Positions 7,050-20,579 of a stretch of DNA of 32,969 nucleotides are shown here, in pieces. A program made the position numbers and the translations under genes. Location: positions 1 to 32,969 of the forward strand of contig JAUNJO010000015.1 in NCBI GenBank assembly GCA_030533225.1, read 5' to 3'. The DNA comes from Eubacteriales bacterium (GTDB taxonomy: Bacteria; Bacillota; Clostridia; Oscillospirales; Acutalibacteraceae). The notes under the pieces are model-generated. The model had not been told where the DNA came from. It saw nothing but the letters and a program-made list of their open reading frames with translations, and did not search any database. Numbering within the stretch: the first letter of the stretch is position 1; each line of letters begins with the position of its first letter.

Positions 7050-10000
7050 ATGGAGAATGTTAAGCAGGTTAAGCTTGGCAAAAGCGAGAGAGTAAGCTTT
7101 TCGAAAATTGATGAAGTTATCGATATGCCAAATCTCATCGAGGTGCAGAAAAAGTCCTATCAGTGGTTTTTGGATGAAGGACTGAAGGAAGTCTTTAAGG
7201 ATGTTTCCGGTATTACCGACTATTCCGGCAACCTGGTTCTTGATTTCATCGACTATACTCTCGATATCGACAACCCCAACTACAGTGTAATCGAGTGTAA
7301 GGAGAGAGACGCCACATACGCAGCAGCTCTCAGAGTTACAGCAAGACTGCTGAACAGAGAAACCGGCGAGATTAAAGAATCCAATGTGTTCATGGGCGAG
7401 TTCCCCCTCATGACCGACAGCGGTACTTTCGTCATCAACGGTGCTGAGAGAGTTATCGTTTCTCAGCTTGTCCGTTCCCCCGGTGTTTACTATAAAATGG
7501 AGCACGACAAAACCGGTAAGGAGCTGTATTCATCAACAGTTATCCCCAACCGCGGTGCTTGGCTTGAGTATGAAAACGATGTAAACGACGTTTTCTATGT
7601 CAGAATTGATAAAAACCGCAAAATTCCCATTACTGTTTTCCTTCGTGCATTAGGTCTGGGTACCAACGACCAAATTCTTGAAGTTTTCGGTGATGATGAC
7701 CGAATCAAGGCCACCTTTGAGAAGGATACCACCGACTCGGTAGAGACCGGTCTTCTCGAGGTTTACAGAAAGCTTCGTCCCTCCGAGCCTCCCACGGTTG
7801 AGAGTGCTCAAACCCACATCAACAATCTCTTCTTCGATTCAAGACGTTACGATATGTCCAGAGTCGGCAGATATAAATACAACAAGAAGCTGGGTGTTTC
7901 CGGCCGTCTTGCAGGTCAGGTTCTTGCCGACCCCGTAGTCAACCCCACAACAGGTGAGGTTATGGCGCTTCGCGGTGAAACAGTTTCCCGCGAGAAGGCT
8001 ATGGAAATTGAGAATGCCGGCGTTAAGGAAGTCTTCGTAAGCATCGAAGGCGGAAAAATCGTCAAGATTCTCTCCAACAACATGGTAGATATCAGCTGCT
8101 ATGTAGATTTTGACGCAAATGCCGAGTGTGGCATCAATGAGAAGGTTTCTTATCCTGTTCTTATGGAAATCCTGGAGGTCTGCAAGGACGAGGAAGAGCT
8201 TAAGGATATGCTTATCGCCCGCCGCGAGGAGCTTATCCCCAACCACATCACCACCGACGACATCTTCGCATCCGTCAACTATATGAACTGCCTTGCCGAG
8301 CACATCGGAACAACCGACGACATCGACCACCTGGGCAACCGTCGAATCCGTTGCGTAGGCGAGCTTTTACAGAATCAGTTTAGAATCGGCTTCAGCCGTC
8401 TTGAGAGAGTTATCCGCGAGAGAATGACACTCCAGGCTCAGGATCTTGAGACTCTTTCACCAAGCACACTTATCAATATCCGTCCCGTAACTGCAGCAAT
8501 CAAGGAATTCTTCGGAAGTTCTCCTCTTTCTCAGTTCATGGACCAGAATAACCCTCTTGCAGAGCTCACTCACAAGAGAAGACTTTCAGCTTTGGGCCCC
8601 GGCGGTCTTTCCAGAGACCGTGCAGGCTTCGAGGTTCGAGATGTTCACTACAGTCACTACGGCAGAATGTGTCCTATCGAAACTCCCGAAGGTCCGAACA
8701 TCGGACTTATCTCCTACCTGGCAACTTTCTCAAGAATCAACGAATACGGCTTCGTTGAGGCTGCTTTCCGTAAGATCGACAAAGAGCGCGGCGTAGTTAC
8801 CGATGAGGTTGTTTACATGACAGCCGACCGTGAGGATGAGTTCTATGTTGCACAGGCTAACACCCCTCTTGACAGCGAGGGTCACTTCGTAAATTCCCGT
8901 GTAGTCGGCAGACACCGTGACGAGTTCGTAGAGCTTGACGCTTCCAAGTTTGACTACATGGATGTATCTCCGAGAATGGTTGTCTCCGTTGCTACCGCAA
9001 TGATTCCCTTCCTTGAGAACGATGACGCAAACCGAGCACTGATGGGCTCTAACATGCAGCGTCAGGCAGTTCCCCTCATGGTTACCGAAAGCCCCATTGT
9101 CGGCACCGGCATGGAGTACAAGGCTGGTACAGACTCGGGTGTCTGCGTACTTGCCGAGGATGACGGCGTTGTTATGAGCGCAGACGCAAACATGATTCGC
9201 GTTCAGTACGACAACGGCAAAATCAAGGACCACGAGGTCATCAAATTCCTCCGTTCAAACCAGGGCACTTGCTTCAATCAGGTTCCTGTTGTTGAGCGCG
9301 GTCAAAGAGTAGTTAAGGGCGAAGTTCTTGCCGACGGCCCTGCTATTAAGAACGGTGAAATCTCCCTGGGTAAGAATGCCCTCATCGGCTTTATGACCTG
9401 GGAGGGTTATAACTACGAGGACGCAGTTCTCATTTCAGAAAAAATTGTCCGTGAAGATGTTTACACATCTATCCATATTGAAGAGTACGAAACCGAAGCA
9501 AGAGATACTAAGCTCGGCCCAGAGGAAATCACCCGCGATATTCCCAATGTGGGCGAGGATATGCTCAAGGATCTTGACGAGGACGGTATCATCCACATCG
9601 GTGCAGAAGTACACGCTGACGATATTCTCGTCGGTAAGGTTACTCCCAAGGGTGAAACCGAGCTTACCGCTGAAGAGAGACTTCTCCGCGCTATCTTCGG
9701 TGAGAAGGCAAGAGAAGTTCGTGATACTTCTCTCCGTGTTCCCCACGGTGAGTGCGGTATCGTTGTTGATGTTAAGGTATTTACCAGAGAGAACAGCCGC
9801 GACGAGCTCAAACCCGGCGTAAACAAGGTTGTTCGCTGCTATCTTGCTCAGAAGCGTAAGATAAGCGTGGGCGATAAGATGGCAGGCCGTCACGGTAACA
9901 AGGGTGTTGTTTCAAGAATTCTTCCTGTTGAGGATATGCCCTTCCTTCCTGACGGTACTCCCCTGGATATCGTTCTTAACCCCCTGGGCGTTCCCTCCCG

Positions 10001-10850
10001 TATGAACATCGGTCAGGTGCTTGAGGTTCACCTGGGCTATGCCGCAAAGGCACTCGGCTTCAAGGTTATGACACCTGTATTCGACGGCGCTCACGAGGAT
10101 GACATCTTCGCCGCTTATGACGAGATGAAAGCTAAAGCCGAGCGCGGTGAATATCCCGACCGCAAGGATGTAATAGGCATTGACTTCGGTGAGTGCTTAA
10201 GACAGAACGGCATCACAAACGAGTGCAAAACTTGGCTCAAAGACGGTAGAACAGGTGATTACTTCGACAATCCCGTAACCGTTGGTTATATGTATTATCT
10301 CAAGCTGCATCATCTTGTTGACGACAAGATTCACGCAAGAAGCACAGGTCCTTACTCCCTTGTTACTCAGCAGCCTCTGGGCGGTAAAGCTCAGTTCGGC
10401 GGTCAGCGTTTCGGTGAGATGGAAGTTTGGGCTCTTGAGGCTTACGGTGCTGCTTATACACTCCAGGAAATCCTCACAGTTAAGTCCGACGATGTTACCG
10501 GCCGTGTTAAGACTTACGAGGCTATCGTTAAGGGACAGAACATCCCCATGCCCGGAATTCCCGAATCCTTCAAGGTTCTTATTAAGGAACTCCAGTCCCT
10601 CTCTCTCGATGTCAAGGTGCTTGACGAACAGGGTGAGGAGATTGACCTCAAGCAGAAGTTCGATGAGGACGAGGATATGGGTGTTGTTCCTGCTGATGTT
10701 CAGTTCGAAGAAGACGAAGTTATGACAACAATGGACGGCTTCGTTCTTGACGAGGATTCCGAAGAGGGCAATATGTTCGACGAGGATTCTATATTTGAAG
10801 ACGTGGAAGACATGGGCGACTATGACGACCACGGCAACGATGAATATTAA
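7050..10850 (+). CDS. rpoB: DNA-directed RNA polymerase beta subunit
   Basis: Beta subunit of the core RNA polymerase. Of the 1266 residues, the N-terminus [20 protein letters not shown] and the C-terminal [20 protein letters not shown] clamp segment are typical. The rifampicin pocket ([13 protein letters not shown] from residue 489, [13 protein letters not shown] from 508) keeps the residues equivalent to E. coli D516, H526 and S531, so the sequence predicts a rifampicin-sensitive enzyme. I use ATG 7050; the longer frame extends upstream into the leader without support. The protein ends in a tail of roughly 60 residues dominated by Asp and Glu beyond the conserved end, rich in DED/EDE runs. 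rpoC follows after 20 bp. Unlike the usual Firmicutes order, rplJ and rplL are not upstream, and the gene has its own promoter. Confidence 0.98.
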   Translation: MENVKQVKLGKSERVSFSKIDEVIDMPNLIEVQKKSYQWFLDEGLKEVFKDVSGITDYSGNLVLDFIDYTLDIDNPNYSVIECKERDATYAAALRVTARLLNRETGEIKESNVFMGEFPLMTDSGTFVINGAERVIVSQLVRSPGVYYKMEHDKTGKELYSSTVIPNRGAWLEYENDVNDVFYVRIDKNRKIPITVFLRALGLGTNDQILEVFGDDDRIKATFEKDTTDSVETGLLEVYRKLRPSEPPTVESAQTHINNLFFDSRRYDMSRVGRYKYNKKLGVSGRLAGQVLADPVVNPTTGEVMALRGETVSREKAMEIENAGVKEVFVSIEGGKIVKILSNNMVDISCYVDFDANAECGINEKVSYPVLMEILEVCKDEEELKDMLIARREELIPNHITTDDIFASVNYMNCLAEHIGTTDDIDHLGNRRIRCVGELLQNQFRIGFSRLERVIRERMTLQAQDLETLSPSTLINIRPVTAAIKEFFGSSPLSQFMDQNNPLAELTHKRRLSALGPGGLSRDRAGFEVRDVHYSHYGRMCPIETPEGPNIGLISYLATFSRINEYGFVEAAFRKIDKERGVVTDEVVYMTADREDEFYVAQANTPLDSEGHFVNSRVVGRHRDEFVELDASKFDYMDVSPRMVVSVATAMIPFLENDDANRALMGSNMQRQAVPLMVTESPIVGTGMEYKAGTDSGVCVLAEDDGVVMSADANMIRVQYDNGKIKDHEVIKFLRSNQGTCFNQVPVVERGQRVVKGEVLADGPAIKNGEISLGKNALIGFMTWEGYNYEDAVLISEKIVREDVYTSIHIEEYETEARDTKLGPEEITRDIPNVGEDMLKDLDEDGIIHIGAEVHADDILVGKVTPKGETELTAEERLLRAIFGEKAREVRDTSLRVPHGECGIVVDVKVFTRENSRDELKPGVNKVVRCYLAQKRKISVGDKMAGRHGNKGVVSRILPVEDMPFLPDGTPLDIVLNPLGVPSRMNIGQVLEVHLGYAAKALGFKVMTPVFDGAHEDDIFAAYDEMKAKAERGEYPDRKDVIGIDFGECLRQNGITNECKTWLKDGRTGDYFDNPVTVGYMYYLKLHHLVDDKIHARSTGPYSLVTQQPLGGKAQFGGQRFGEMEVWALEAYGAAYTLQEILTVKSDDVTGRVKTYEAIVKGQNIPMPGIPESFKVLIKELQSLSLDVKVLDEQGEEIDLKQKFDEDEDMGVVPADVQFEEDEVMTTMDGFVLDEDSEEGNMFDEDSIFEDVEDMGDYDDHGNDEY

Positions 10851-10870
10851 TAGGAAGGGGCAATTTACTA

Positions 10871-14419
<3,549 letters not shown>

Positions 14420-14431
14420 TCTAATATTCAG

Positions 14432-14465
14432 TCAGACCTCGCAGTTTTGCGGGGTCTGATTTTTT
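14432..14465 (+). terminator. Intrinsic terminator after rpoC
   Basis: 12-bp stem TCAGACCTCGCA (14432-14443) / TGCGGGGTCTGA (14448-14459) with one G-U pair and a 4-nt loop, followed by TTTTTT. It ends the rpoBC transcript. Confidence 0.92.
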
Positions 14466-14489
14466 GCGTAAAAATCCCGAAAAAATATG

Positions 14490-14519
14490 TTGACAAAAGC
14501 CTTTACATTATGTTATATT
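14490..14519 (+). promoter_or_regulatory. Sigma-A promoter for rpsL-rpsG-fusA
   Basis: TTGACA (14490-14495), then TATATT (14514-14519) at 18 bp, or TTATAT at 17 bp. It lies just beyond the rpoC terminator, so the ribosomal protein/EF-G genes have their own start. Confidence 0.72.
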
Positions 14520-14525
14520 TAGTAA

Positions 14526-14698
14526 TTGTCAGATAATGCGTAAAAATGCGCTTTCAGACGGTTAAAGTCACTACAAAAACCGCTTTTTTACTGAGTTTTT
14601 TGTGTCTTTTTCCAATAAATGCATATTGCTTTGTTTAGCGGCAATAATATCTTAGCCGCTTTAACATAGAAATTTCAAAGAAAGGAGAAATGCTATCA
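14526..14698 (+). promoter_or_regulatory. 5' leader of rpsL
   Basis: About 170 untranslated bases, T-rich, with a hairpin AGCGGC (14636-14641) / GCCGCT (14654-14659) roughly 40 nt ahead of the start and AAAGGAG (14681-14687). A role in ribosomal-protein feedback is possible but not shown. Confidence 0.4.
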
Positions 14699-15118
14699 AT
14701 GCCTACCTTTAACCAGTTGGTACGTAAGGGAAGAGAAGTTTCCGAGAAGAAGGCAAAGGCTCCTGCACTTTTGAAGGGCTGGAACTCTAAGAAGAACAGA
14801 GCTATTGACCAGAACTCTCCTCAGAAGCGCGGTGTTTGCACAGCAGTTAAGACTGCTACACCTAAGAAGCCTAACTCAGCTCTCAGAAAAATCGCCAGAG
14901 TCAGACTTTCCAACGGAATTGAAGTCAGTTCCTACATCCCCGGCGTTGGCCACAACCTGCAGGAGCACTCAGTTGTTCTCATTCGTGGCGGAAGAGTTAA
15001 GGACCTCCCCGGTGTGCGTTATCACATCATCAGAGGTACGCTCGATACTCAGGGTGTTGCTAACCGCAACCAGGCACGTTCCAAGTACGGCGCAAAGCGT
15101 CCTAAGAAGGGTAAATAA
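14699..15118 (+). CDS. rpsL: 30S ribosomal protein S12
   Basis: S12 lies at the decoding centre of the 30S subunit. The 139-aa form with the short Firmicutes-type insertion after residue 25 is seen. The conserved [11 protein letters not shown] (54-64) and [14 protein letters not shown] (97-110) loops carry Lys57 and Lys101, equivalent to the E. coli K43 and K88 streptomycin sites; both are lysine, so a sensitive ribosome is predicted. I start at ATG 14699 (MPTFNQLV), the universal S12 N-terminus, 11 nt after AAAGGAG. An upstream in-frame ATG at 14690 would add three residues but lies only 2 nt from the ribosome binding site. Confidence 0.98.
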   Translation: MPTFNQLVRKGREVSEKKAKAPALLKGWNSKKNRAIDQNSPQKRGVCTAVKTATPKKPNSALRKIARVRLSNGIEVSSYIPGVGHNLQEHSVVLIRGGRVKDLPGVRYHIIRGTLDTQGVANRNQARSKYGAKRPKKGK

Positions 15119-15264
15119 GGAATTGACAAATTAAGCGAAATCTAAACTATTTCGTGTCTGTATCCCATACAGAGCTTTATATATAAGCCTCTGTGTTGGC
15201 GTACGGGAGTTTGTCGCTTTCGAGTACCTATGATATCTCAAATATTGTGAAGGAGGGAAGTAAA
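15119..15264 (+). promoter_or_regulatory. rpsL-rpsG intercistronic region with three hairpins
   Basis: A 146-bp gap holding three consecutive inverted repeats: CGAAAT/ATTTCG (about 15136-15154), TCTGTAT/ATACAGA with loop CCC (15157-15173) and GCTT/AAGC (15174-15188). The ribosome binding site of rpsG follows. No convincing -10 box and no T-run were seen, so this looks like RNA structure in the operon transcript rather than a promoter or terminator. In E. coli the S12-S7 spacer is the target of S7 translational feedback; this region is positioned for the same role, which is inference. Confidence 0.45.
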
Positions 15265-15735
15265 GTGCCAAGAAGAGGTTCAATCGCAAAACGCGATGTA
15301 TTACCGGATCCTATCTACAGATCCAAATTAGTTACACGTCTTATCAACAACATCATGCTCGACGGTAAAAAGGGTGTTGCCCAGAAGATCGTTTACGGTG
15401 CATTTGATATTATTTCCGAGAAGACAGGTAATGATCCCCTCGAAACATTCGAGGCTGCTATGGAGAACATCATGCCCTTACTTGAAGTAAAGGCTCGCCG
15501 TGTAGGTGGTTCCACCTACCAGGTTCCCATCGAGGTTAGACCTGAGAGAAGACAGACTTTAGGTCTTCGCTGGTTAACCACCTATTCCAGACTTCGTAGC
15601 GAAAAGACTATGAAGGAAAAACTTGCCGGAGAGATTCTTGACGCAGTTAACGGTGCCGGTGGCGCTGCTAAGAAGCGTGAAGACACTCACAAGATGGCTG
15701 AAGCTAACAAGGCTTTCGCACATTACAGATGGTAA
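15265..15735 (+). CDS. rpsG: 30S ribosomal protein S7
   Basis: S7 nucleates assembly of the 30S head on 16S rRNA. The 156-aa length is standard. The N-terminus [20 protein letters not shown], the [12 protein letters not shown] helix and the [13 protein letters not shown] hairpin are typical. The start is GTG 15265 with AAGGAGG 8 nt upstream; the longer in-frame extension from 15193 runs through the intercistronic hairpins and is not used. EF-G follows 33 bp downstream. Confidence 0.98.
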   Translation: MPRRGSIAKRDVLPDPIYRSKLVTRLINNIMLDGKKGVAQKIVYGAFDIISEKTGNDPLETFEAAMENIMPLLEVKARRVGGSTYQVPIEVRPERRQTLGLRWLTTYSRLRSEKTMKEKLAGEILDAVNGAGGAAKKREDTHKMAEANKAFAHYRW

Positions 15736-15768
15736 TAAACTTTATCGGATATATCGAAGGAGGATTTT

Positions 15769-17841
15769 ATGCCAAGGCAAGTATCTCTTGAAATGACAAG
15801 AAACATCGGTATCATGGCTCACATCGATGCCGGTAAAACTACTACAACCGAAAGAATTCTGTACTACACCGGTGTTAACCACAAGATCGGCGAAACACAT
15901 GACGGTGCTGCTACCATGGACTGGATGGCTCAGGAGCAGGAGAGAGGTATCACCATCACTTCCGCTGCTACCACCTGTTACTGGAAGGGTCACAGAATTA
16001 ACATCATCGATACTCCCGGACATGTTGACTTCACCGTTGAGGTTGAGCGTTCACTCCGTGTTCTCGATGGTTCCGTTACCGTTCTTTGCGCTAAGGGCGG
16101 CGTTGAGCCTCAGTCCGAGACTGTTTGGCGTCAGGCTGACAACTACGGCGTTCCCAGAATGGTATATGTAAATAAAATGGACATTATGGGTGCTGACTTC
16201 TATCATGTTATCCAGATGATGAAGGACAGACTCAAGTGTAACGCAGTTCCCATTCAGCTTCCTATCGGTGTTGAGGATACCTTCAAGGGTATCATTGACC
16301 TGGTTGAGATGAAGGCTGAGGTTTACTACGACGATCTCGGAAAAGATATGAGAGAGGAAGAAATTCCTGCCGATATGCTTGAGCTTGCTAACGAGTACCG
16401 TGAGAAGCTTATCGAGTCCGTTGCTGAGACCGATGAGGCTCTCATGGAGAAATACTTCGGCGGCGAAGAGCTTACTCTCGACGAGATTAAGACTGCTATC
16501 CGTAAGGCTACCCTCGCAAACGAGATGGTTCCCGTTTGCTGCGGTACTTCTTACCGTAACAAGGGCGTTCAGAAGCTCCTTGACGCTATTGTTGACTACA
16601 TGCCTGCTCCCACAGATGTTCCCGACATCAAGGGCGTTGATGCCGAGACCGAGGAGGAGTGTACTCGCCGTTCTTCCGATGACGAGCCTTTCGCAGCTTT
16701 AGCATTCAAGATTGCTACCGACCCCTTCGTTGGTAAGCTCTGCTTCTTCAGAGTTTACTCAGGTAAGGTTGAGGCAGGTACAACTGTTTACAACTCCGTA
16801 AAGGGCAACAGAGAGCGTATGGGCCGTATTCTTCAGATGCACGCTAATGACAGAAAGGATATCGAATGCTGCTACGCAGGTGATATTGCTGCTGCCGTCG
16901 GTCTCAAGAATACAACCACAGGTGATACTCTCTGTGATGAGAAGCATCCCGTAATTCTTGAGTCCATGGAGTTCCCTGAGCCCGTTATCCGTGTTGCTAT
17001 CGAGCCCAAGACCAAAGCAGGTCAGGAGAAGATGGGTATTGCTCTTGCAAAGCTTGCAGAAGAAGACCCCACCTTCAGAGCTTATACCGACGCTGATACA
17101 GGCCAGACCATTATCGCAGGTATGGGTGAGTTACACCTTGAGATTATCGTTGACAGACTTCTCCGTGAGTTCAAGGTAGAAGCTAACATCGGTAAGCCTC
17201 AGGTTGCTTATAAAGAGACCATCAGACAGGAAGCACAGGTTGACACCAAGTATGCCCGTCAGTCCGGCGGTAAAGGTCAGTACGGTCATGTTAAACTCAA
17301 AGTTTACCCCAACCCCACAAAGGGCTACGAGTTTGTCAACGCCATCGTCGGCGGTGTTATTCCCAAGGAGTACATTCCTGCTGTTGATCAGGGTATTCAG
17401 GGTGCAATGCTCTCCGGTGTTGTTGCAGGCTACAATGTAGTTGATGTTAAGGTTGAGCTTTATGACGGTTCATACCACGAGGTTGACTCCTCTGAAATGG
17501 CATTTAAGATTGCCGGTTCTATGGCATTCAAAGAGGCTATGAAGAAGGCGGATCCCGTACTCCTTGAGCCTATCATGAAGGTTTCCGTAATCGTTCCCGA
17601 CGATTATCTCGGCGATGTTATCGGTGACATCAACTCCCGCCGCGGTACAATCGCAGGCATGGAGGCCGACAACGGTATCCACAGACTCACCGCTAATGTT
17701 CCCCTCTCCGAGATGTTCGGTTATGCAACCGACCTTCGTTCCAAGACACAGGGCAGAGGCCAGTATGTAATGGAGCCCTCACATTATCTTGAGGTTCCCA
17801 AGAGCATCGCTGAGAAACTTACAACTAAGAAAGAGGACTAA
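15769..17841 (+). CDS. fusA: Elongation factor G
   Basis: Translocase GTPase that moves tRNA-mRNA through the ribosome. The 690-aa length is normal. G1 AHIDAGKT (17-24), switch [12 protein letters not shown] (60-70), G3 DTPGH (81-85) and G4 NKMD (135-138) are intact, followed by domains II-V ending in the usual [16 protein letters not shown] region. It starts at ATG 15769 after AAGGAGG, in the same transcript as rpsL and rpsG. A separate promoter precedes tuf. Confidence 0.98.
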   Translation: MPRQVSLEMTRNIGIMAHIDAGKTTTTERILYYTGVNHKIGETHDGAATMDWMAQEQERGITITSAATTCYWKGHRINIIDTPGHVDFTVEVERSLRVLDGSVTVLCAKGGVEPQSETVWRQADNYGVPRMVYVNKMDIMGADFYHVIQMMKDRLKCNAVPIQLPIGVEDTFKGIIDLVEMKAEVYYDDLGKDMREEEIPADMLELANEYREKLIESVAETDEALMEKYFGGEELTLDEIKTAIRKATLANEMVPVCCGTSYRNKGVQKLLDAIVDYMPAPTDVPDIKGVDAETEEECTRRSSDDEPFAALAFKIATDPFVGKLCFFRVYSGKVEAGTTVYNSVKGNRERMGRILQMHANDRKDIECCYAGDIAAAVGLKNTTTGDTLCDEKHPVILESMEFPEPVIRVAIEPKTKAGQEKMGIALAKLAEEDPTFRAYTDADTGQTIIAGMGELHLEIIVDRLLREFKVEANIGKPQVAYKETIRQEAQVDTKYARQSGGKGQYGHVKLKVYPNPTKGYEFVNAIVGGVIPKEYIPAVDQGIQGAMLSGVVAGYNVVDVKVELYDGSYHEVDSSEMAFKIAGSMAFKEAMKKADPVLLEPIMKVSVIVPDDYLGDVIGDINSRRGTIAGMEADNGIHRLTANVPLSEMFGYATDLRSKTQGRGQYVMEPSHYLEVPKSIAEKLTTKKED

Positions 17842-17896
17842 TCTCCCTTTCAAATAATTTTTGCAGGCTTGCCCCTACAAAAATTTGATAAAGCTA

Positions 17897-17925
17897 TTGC
17901 AATTTTCTGTGAAAATTGTTAAAAT
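17897..17925 (+). promoter_or_regulatory. Sigma-A promoter for tuf, with an inverted repeat in its spacer
   Basis: TTGCAA (17897-17902), 17 bp, TAAAAT (17920-17925). CAATTTTC (17900-17907) and GAAAATTG (17911-17918) form a perfect 8-bp inverted repeat with a TGT centre, covering the end of the -35 box and most of the spacer. AAGGAGG precedes the tuf start about 45 bp further on. Confidence 0.65.
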
Positions 17926-17971
17926 AAGTTTGTCTTTATCCATTCACTAAATAAAAGGAGGAAATTTCAAA

Positions 17972-19174
17972 ATGGCAAGAGAAAAATTTGAAAGAAACAA
18001 GCCCCATATTAACATTGGTACTATCGGTCACGTTGACCACGGTAAGACTACTCTTACTGCAGCTATCACTAAGGTTCTTAACCTCGGTGGTGACGCTGAG
18101 TTCGTTGATTACGCAAACATCGACAAGGCTCCCGAAGAGAGAGAGCGTGGTATCACAATCAACACCGCACACGTTGAGTATCAGACAGCAACTCGTCACT
18201 ATGCACACGTTGACTGCCCCGGCCATGCTGACTATGTTAAGAACATGATCACCGGTGCTGCTCAGATGGACGGCGCTATCCTCGTTGTTTCTGCAGCTGA
18301 CGGTCCTATGCCCCAGACAAGAGAGCACATCCTTCTCTCCCGTCAGGTTGGCGTTCCCTACATCGTTGTATTCATGAACAAGTGCGATCAGGTTGACGAT
18401 CCCGAGCTTCTCGAGCTCGTAGAGATGGAGATCCGTGACCTCCTCAACGAGTACGAGTTCCCCGGCGACGATACACCTATCATCAAGGGTTCTGCATTCC
18501 AGGCTCTCGACAGCGCTTCTAACGATCCCAATGCTCCCGAGTATGCTTGCATCCACGAGCTCATGGACGCTGTTGACAGCTTCATTCCCACTCCCGAGCG
18601 TAAGGCTGACCTTCCCTTCCTCATGCCTATCGAAGATGTATTCACAATCACAGGTCGTGGTACTGTTGCAACAGGTAGAGTTGAGAGAGGTACAGTTAAG
18701 ACTCAGGAAGAAGTTGAGATCGTTGGTCTTACAGACGAGAGACGCAAGGTAGTTGTTACCGGTCTTGAGATGTTCAGAAAGACTCTTGACTTCGCAGAGG
18801 CAGGCGAGAATGTTGGTGTTCTCCTCCGTGGTGTTCAGAGAACTGAGATCGAGCGTGGTCAGGTTCTTGCAAAGCCCGGCACAATCAACCCCCACACAAA
18901 GTTCCGTGGTCAGGTTTACGTTCTTACTAAGGACGAAGGCGGCCGTCACACACCTTTCTTCAACAACTACCGTCCTCAGTTCTACTTCAGAACAACTGAC
19001 GTTACAGGTACCATTTCTCTTCCCGAGGGCACAGAGATGTGCATGCCCGGAGATAACGTAGAGATGGATGTTGAGCTTATCACTCCTATCGCTATCGAAG
19101 TTGGTCTTCGTTTCGCTATCCGTGAAGGCGGTAGAACAGTTGGTTCAGGCGCAGTTATCGCTATCAACGAGTAA
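17972..19174 (+). CDS. tuf: Elongation factor Tu
   Basis: GTPase that delivers aminoacyl-tRNA to the ribosome. The 400-aa length is standard. G1 GHVDHGKT (19-26), effector-loop [13 protein letters not shown]3 [18 protein letters not shown] and G4 NKCD are all present, followed by domains II and III ending [10 protein letters not shown]. It starts at ATG 17972 after AAGGAGG. It has its own promoter after fusA and a strong terminator; rpsJ and the S10 operon do not follow as they do in many bacteria. Confidence 0.98.
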   Translation: MAREKFERNKPHINIGTIGHVDHGKTTLTAAITKVLNLGGDAEFVDYANIDKAPEERERGITINTAHVEYQTATRHYAHVDCPGHADYVKNMITGAAQMDGAILVVSAADGPMPQTREHILLSRQVGVPYIVVFMNKCDQVDDPELLELVEMEIRDLLNEYEFPGDDTPIIKGSAFQALDSASNDPNAPEYACIHELMDAVDSFIPTPERKADLPFLMPIEDVFTITGRGTVATGRVERGTVKTQEEVEIVGLTDERRKVVVTGLEMFRKTLDFAEAGENVGVLLRGVQRTEIERGQVLAKPGTINPHTKFRGQVYVLTKDEGGRHTPFFNNYRPQFYFRTTDVTGTISLPEGTEMCMPGDNVEMDVELITPIAIEVGLRFAIREGGRTVGSGAVIAINE

Positions 19175-19230
19175 TTTTCAGTGTTCTTTGGATTTTATCC
19201 TGACTACTGAAACCTAATATCAAAGCAGTA

Positions 19231-19260
19231 AACGGCTCTCCGGTTCGGAGAGCCGTTTTT
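19231..19260 (+). terminator. Intrinsic terminator after tuf
   Basis: Perfect 12-bp stem AACGGCTCTCCG (19231-19242) / CGGAGAGCCGTT (19246-19257) with loop GTT, then a T-run. A further inverted repeat TAATTACACAAC/GTTGTAATTA lies at 19309-19338 without a T-run; its role is unclear. Confidence 0.93.
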
Positions 19261-19383
19261 GTAAGTCAGAGTTGGGCACACCAATATACTGTGTAAATTT
19301 GGCTAAGATAATTACACAACTGTTTTTCGTTGTAATTACCAAATAAAATGTGAGAAAAATGCAAATAATAATCATAATTTCGC

Positions 19384-19412
19384 TTGCATTTTTCTAAAAT
19401 ATGTGGTAATAT
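19384..19412 (+). promoter_or_regulatory. Promoter for tRNA-Arg
   Basis: TTGCAT (19384-19389), 17 bp, TAATAT (19407-19412), 30 bp ahead of the tRNA 5' end. Confidence 0.65.
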
Positions 19413-19441
19413 AGTCAGGTGGTAAAAATCATACCCAATTT

Positions 19442-19518
19442 GCGCTGCTAGCTCAGCTGGATAGAGTAACTGGCTACGAACCAGTAGGTCGAGGGTTCGA
19501 GTCCCCCGCAGCGCGCCA
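19442..19518 (+). tRNA. tRNA-Arg(ACG), CCA encoded
   Basis: Cloverleaf: acceptor GCGCTGC (19442-19448) pairs perfectly with GCAGCGC (19508-19514), followed by G73 and an encoded CCA. The D-stem is GCTC/GAGT. The anticodon stem is ACTGG/CCAGT around CTACGAA, giving anticodon ACG at 19476-19478; A34 would be converted to inosine to read CGU, CGC and CGA. The T-arm is GAGGG-TTCGAGT-CCCCC, which contains one A-C opposition at the second pair (positions 50:64). Everything else is canonical, so it should be functional. Confidence 0.95.
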
Positions 19519-19522
19519 AAAG

Positions 19523-19552
19523 AGTCGCTTGATGTAAATCGAGCGACTTTTT
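19523..19552 (+). terminator. Terminator after tRNA-Arg
   Basis: Stem AGTCGCTTGAT (19523-19533) / ATCGAGCGACT (19538-19548) with one U-G pair and loop GTAA, followed by TTTTT. It begins 4 bp after the tRNA CCA. Confidence 0.88.
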
Positions 19553-19568
19553 CTTTTGTATCGTATCA

Positions 19569-19613
19569 TTCGCTATTCATTATTCATTCTTTCAGTATTC
19601 ATTAGTCTGAAAG
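19569..19613. repeat. Short TATTCATT direct repeats with a small inverted repeat
   Basis: The intergenic stretch after the tRNA contains TATTCATT at 19574-19581, overlapping a second copy shifted by 7 bp, and a third at 19596-19603. CTTTCAG (19589-19595) and CTGAAAG (19607-19613) flank the third copy. It is too short to be a recognisable mobile element; it could be a remnant or slippage product. Confidence 0.35.
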
Positions 19614-19646
19614 ATTACCCACAAGACCGCTTTTTTTCAATTATCA

Positions 19647-19675
19647 TTGACGAAGAAACTCGGATTTGATATAAT
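19647..19675 (+). promoter_or_regulatory. Promoter for the amidohydrolase gene
   Basis: TTGACG (19647-19652), 17 bp, TATAAT (19670-19675). The TTG of the -35 box is also the first codon of the longest reading frame, which shows that the frame's N-terminal extension is not translated. Confidence 0.78.
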
Positions 19676-19736
19676 ATTAAAAGTTTACGGCATTAGGCAA
19701 AGCTTATACCGATATTTTAATCTTAGGATGGTATAT

Positions 19737-20522
19737 GTGAAGATTATTGATTTCCACACACACATTTACCCTGACAAGATTGCCGAACGGGCAACCGTTG
19801 CCATAGGTAACTTTTACAACTTAAAAATGGAGCGCGTAGGCTCTCTTGAGAACCTGCTCAAAATTTCCGAAAAAGCCGGAATAGACAGATGTGTTGTACA
19901 TTCCGTCGCCACAAATCCCGCACAGGTACAAAACATCAATGACTTTGTAAAGATGACCGTTGATGCACATCCGGACAAGCTTTCGGGTTTTGGCACACTT
20001 CATCAGGACTACGAGGACAAAATCTCAGAGGCTCAGCGTATTATGGACATGGGACTTAAGGGTATCAAACTTCATCCCGATACTCAGATGTTCAATGTAG
20101 ACGATGAGCGAATGTTTCCTCTTTATGACTTTATTCAGGGCAAGCTTCCTGTACTTCTTCACTGCGGTGATTATCGCTACGATTATTCTCACCCAAGACG
20201 AGTTGCCAATATCTGCATGATGTTTCCTGACCTTACGGTTATCGGTGCCCACTTCGGCGGATGGTCTGTTTGGGAAGAAGCCTATGAGTATTTGAAGGAC
20301 ACCAACTGTATGGTGGATACTTCTTCCTCCTCAGCATTTACCGGTCATGAACTTTTTGAAAAGCTCATTCATGCATACGGTGCAGACCGACTTCTCTTCG
20401 GCACTGATTTTCCCATGTGGGACTCAGTTAGTGAGGTTGAGAGATTCATGAAGGTTAAGCTTACTGAGGAAGAAAGAGAAAAAATCCTCTACAAAAACGC
20501 AGAAAAACTCCTTGGAATCTAA
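19737..20522 (+). CDS. Metal-dependent amidohydrolase (amidohydrolase-2 family)
   Basis: A 261-aa TIM-barrel hydrolase or decarboxylase of the Amidohydro_2 type, cytosolic. Metal-binding pattern seen: HxH in DFHTHIYP (His7, His9), a later His in VLLHCGDYRYD, GAHFGG and the strand-8 Asp in LLFGTDFPMW; GIKLHPD supplies a further conserved Lys/His. The substrate cannot be inferred: relatives include small hydrolases and ACMSD-like decarboxylases. It is not TatD, which has a different motif set. I start at GTG 19737 with AGGA 8 nt upstream; ATG 19728 is an alternative, and the longer frame is ruled out by the promoter. It has its own promoter and terminator, so it stands alone between the tRNA and the membrane-protein genes. 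Confidence 0.87.
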   Translation: MKIIDFHTHIYPDKIAERATVAIGNFYNLKMERVGSLENLLKISEKAGIDRCVVHSVATNPAQVQNINDFVKMTVDAHPDKLSGFGTLHQDYEDKISEAQRIMDMGLKGIKLHPDTQMFNVDDERMFPLYDFIQGKLPVLLHCGDYRYDYSHPRRVANICMMFPDLTVIGAHFGGWSVWEEAYEYLKDTNCMVDTSSSSAFTGHELFEKLIHAYGADRLLFGTDFPMWDSVSEVERFMKVKLTEEEREKILYKNAEKLLGI

Positions 20523-20528
20523 AATATC

Positions 20529-20568
20529 AGGCGAAGTTTTAAGTTAGTCTTAAGACTTCGCCTTTTTG
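20529..20568 (+). terminator. Terminator after the amidohydrolase gene
   Basis: 15-bp stem AGGCGAAGTTTTAAG (20529-20543) / CTTAAGACTTCGCCT (20549-20563) with one wobble pair and a 5-nt loop, followed by TTTTTG. Confidence 0.92.
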
Positions 20569-20579
20569 TTTTTATTGTG

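Noticed and set aside
15123-15152. TTGACA after rpsL as a promoter for rpsG
   Set aside because: No acceptable -10 at 16-19 bp; the region instead forms hairpins.
17936-18949. Long open frame on the minus strand opposite tuf (337 codons)
   Set aside because: Antisense to tuf, whose biased codon use creates open frames on the other strand; no supporting signals.
19569-19613. TATTCATT repeats as a mobile element or CRISPR remnant
   Set aside because: Copies are only 8 bp with no regular spacers, no terminal inverted repeats and no transposase.
19647-19736. 30-residue N-terminal extension of the amidohydrolase
   Set aside because: Its first codon is the TTG of the -35 box and it covers the -10; translation must begin downstream.
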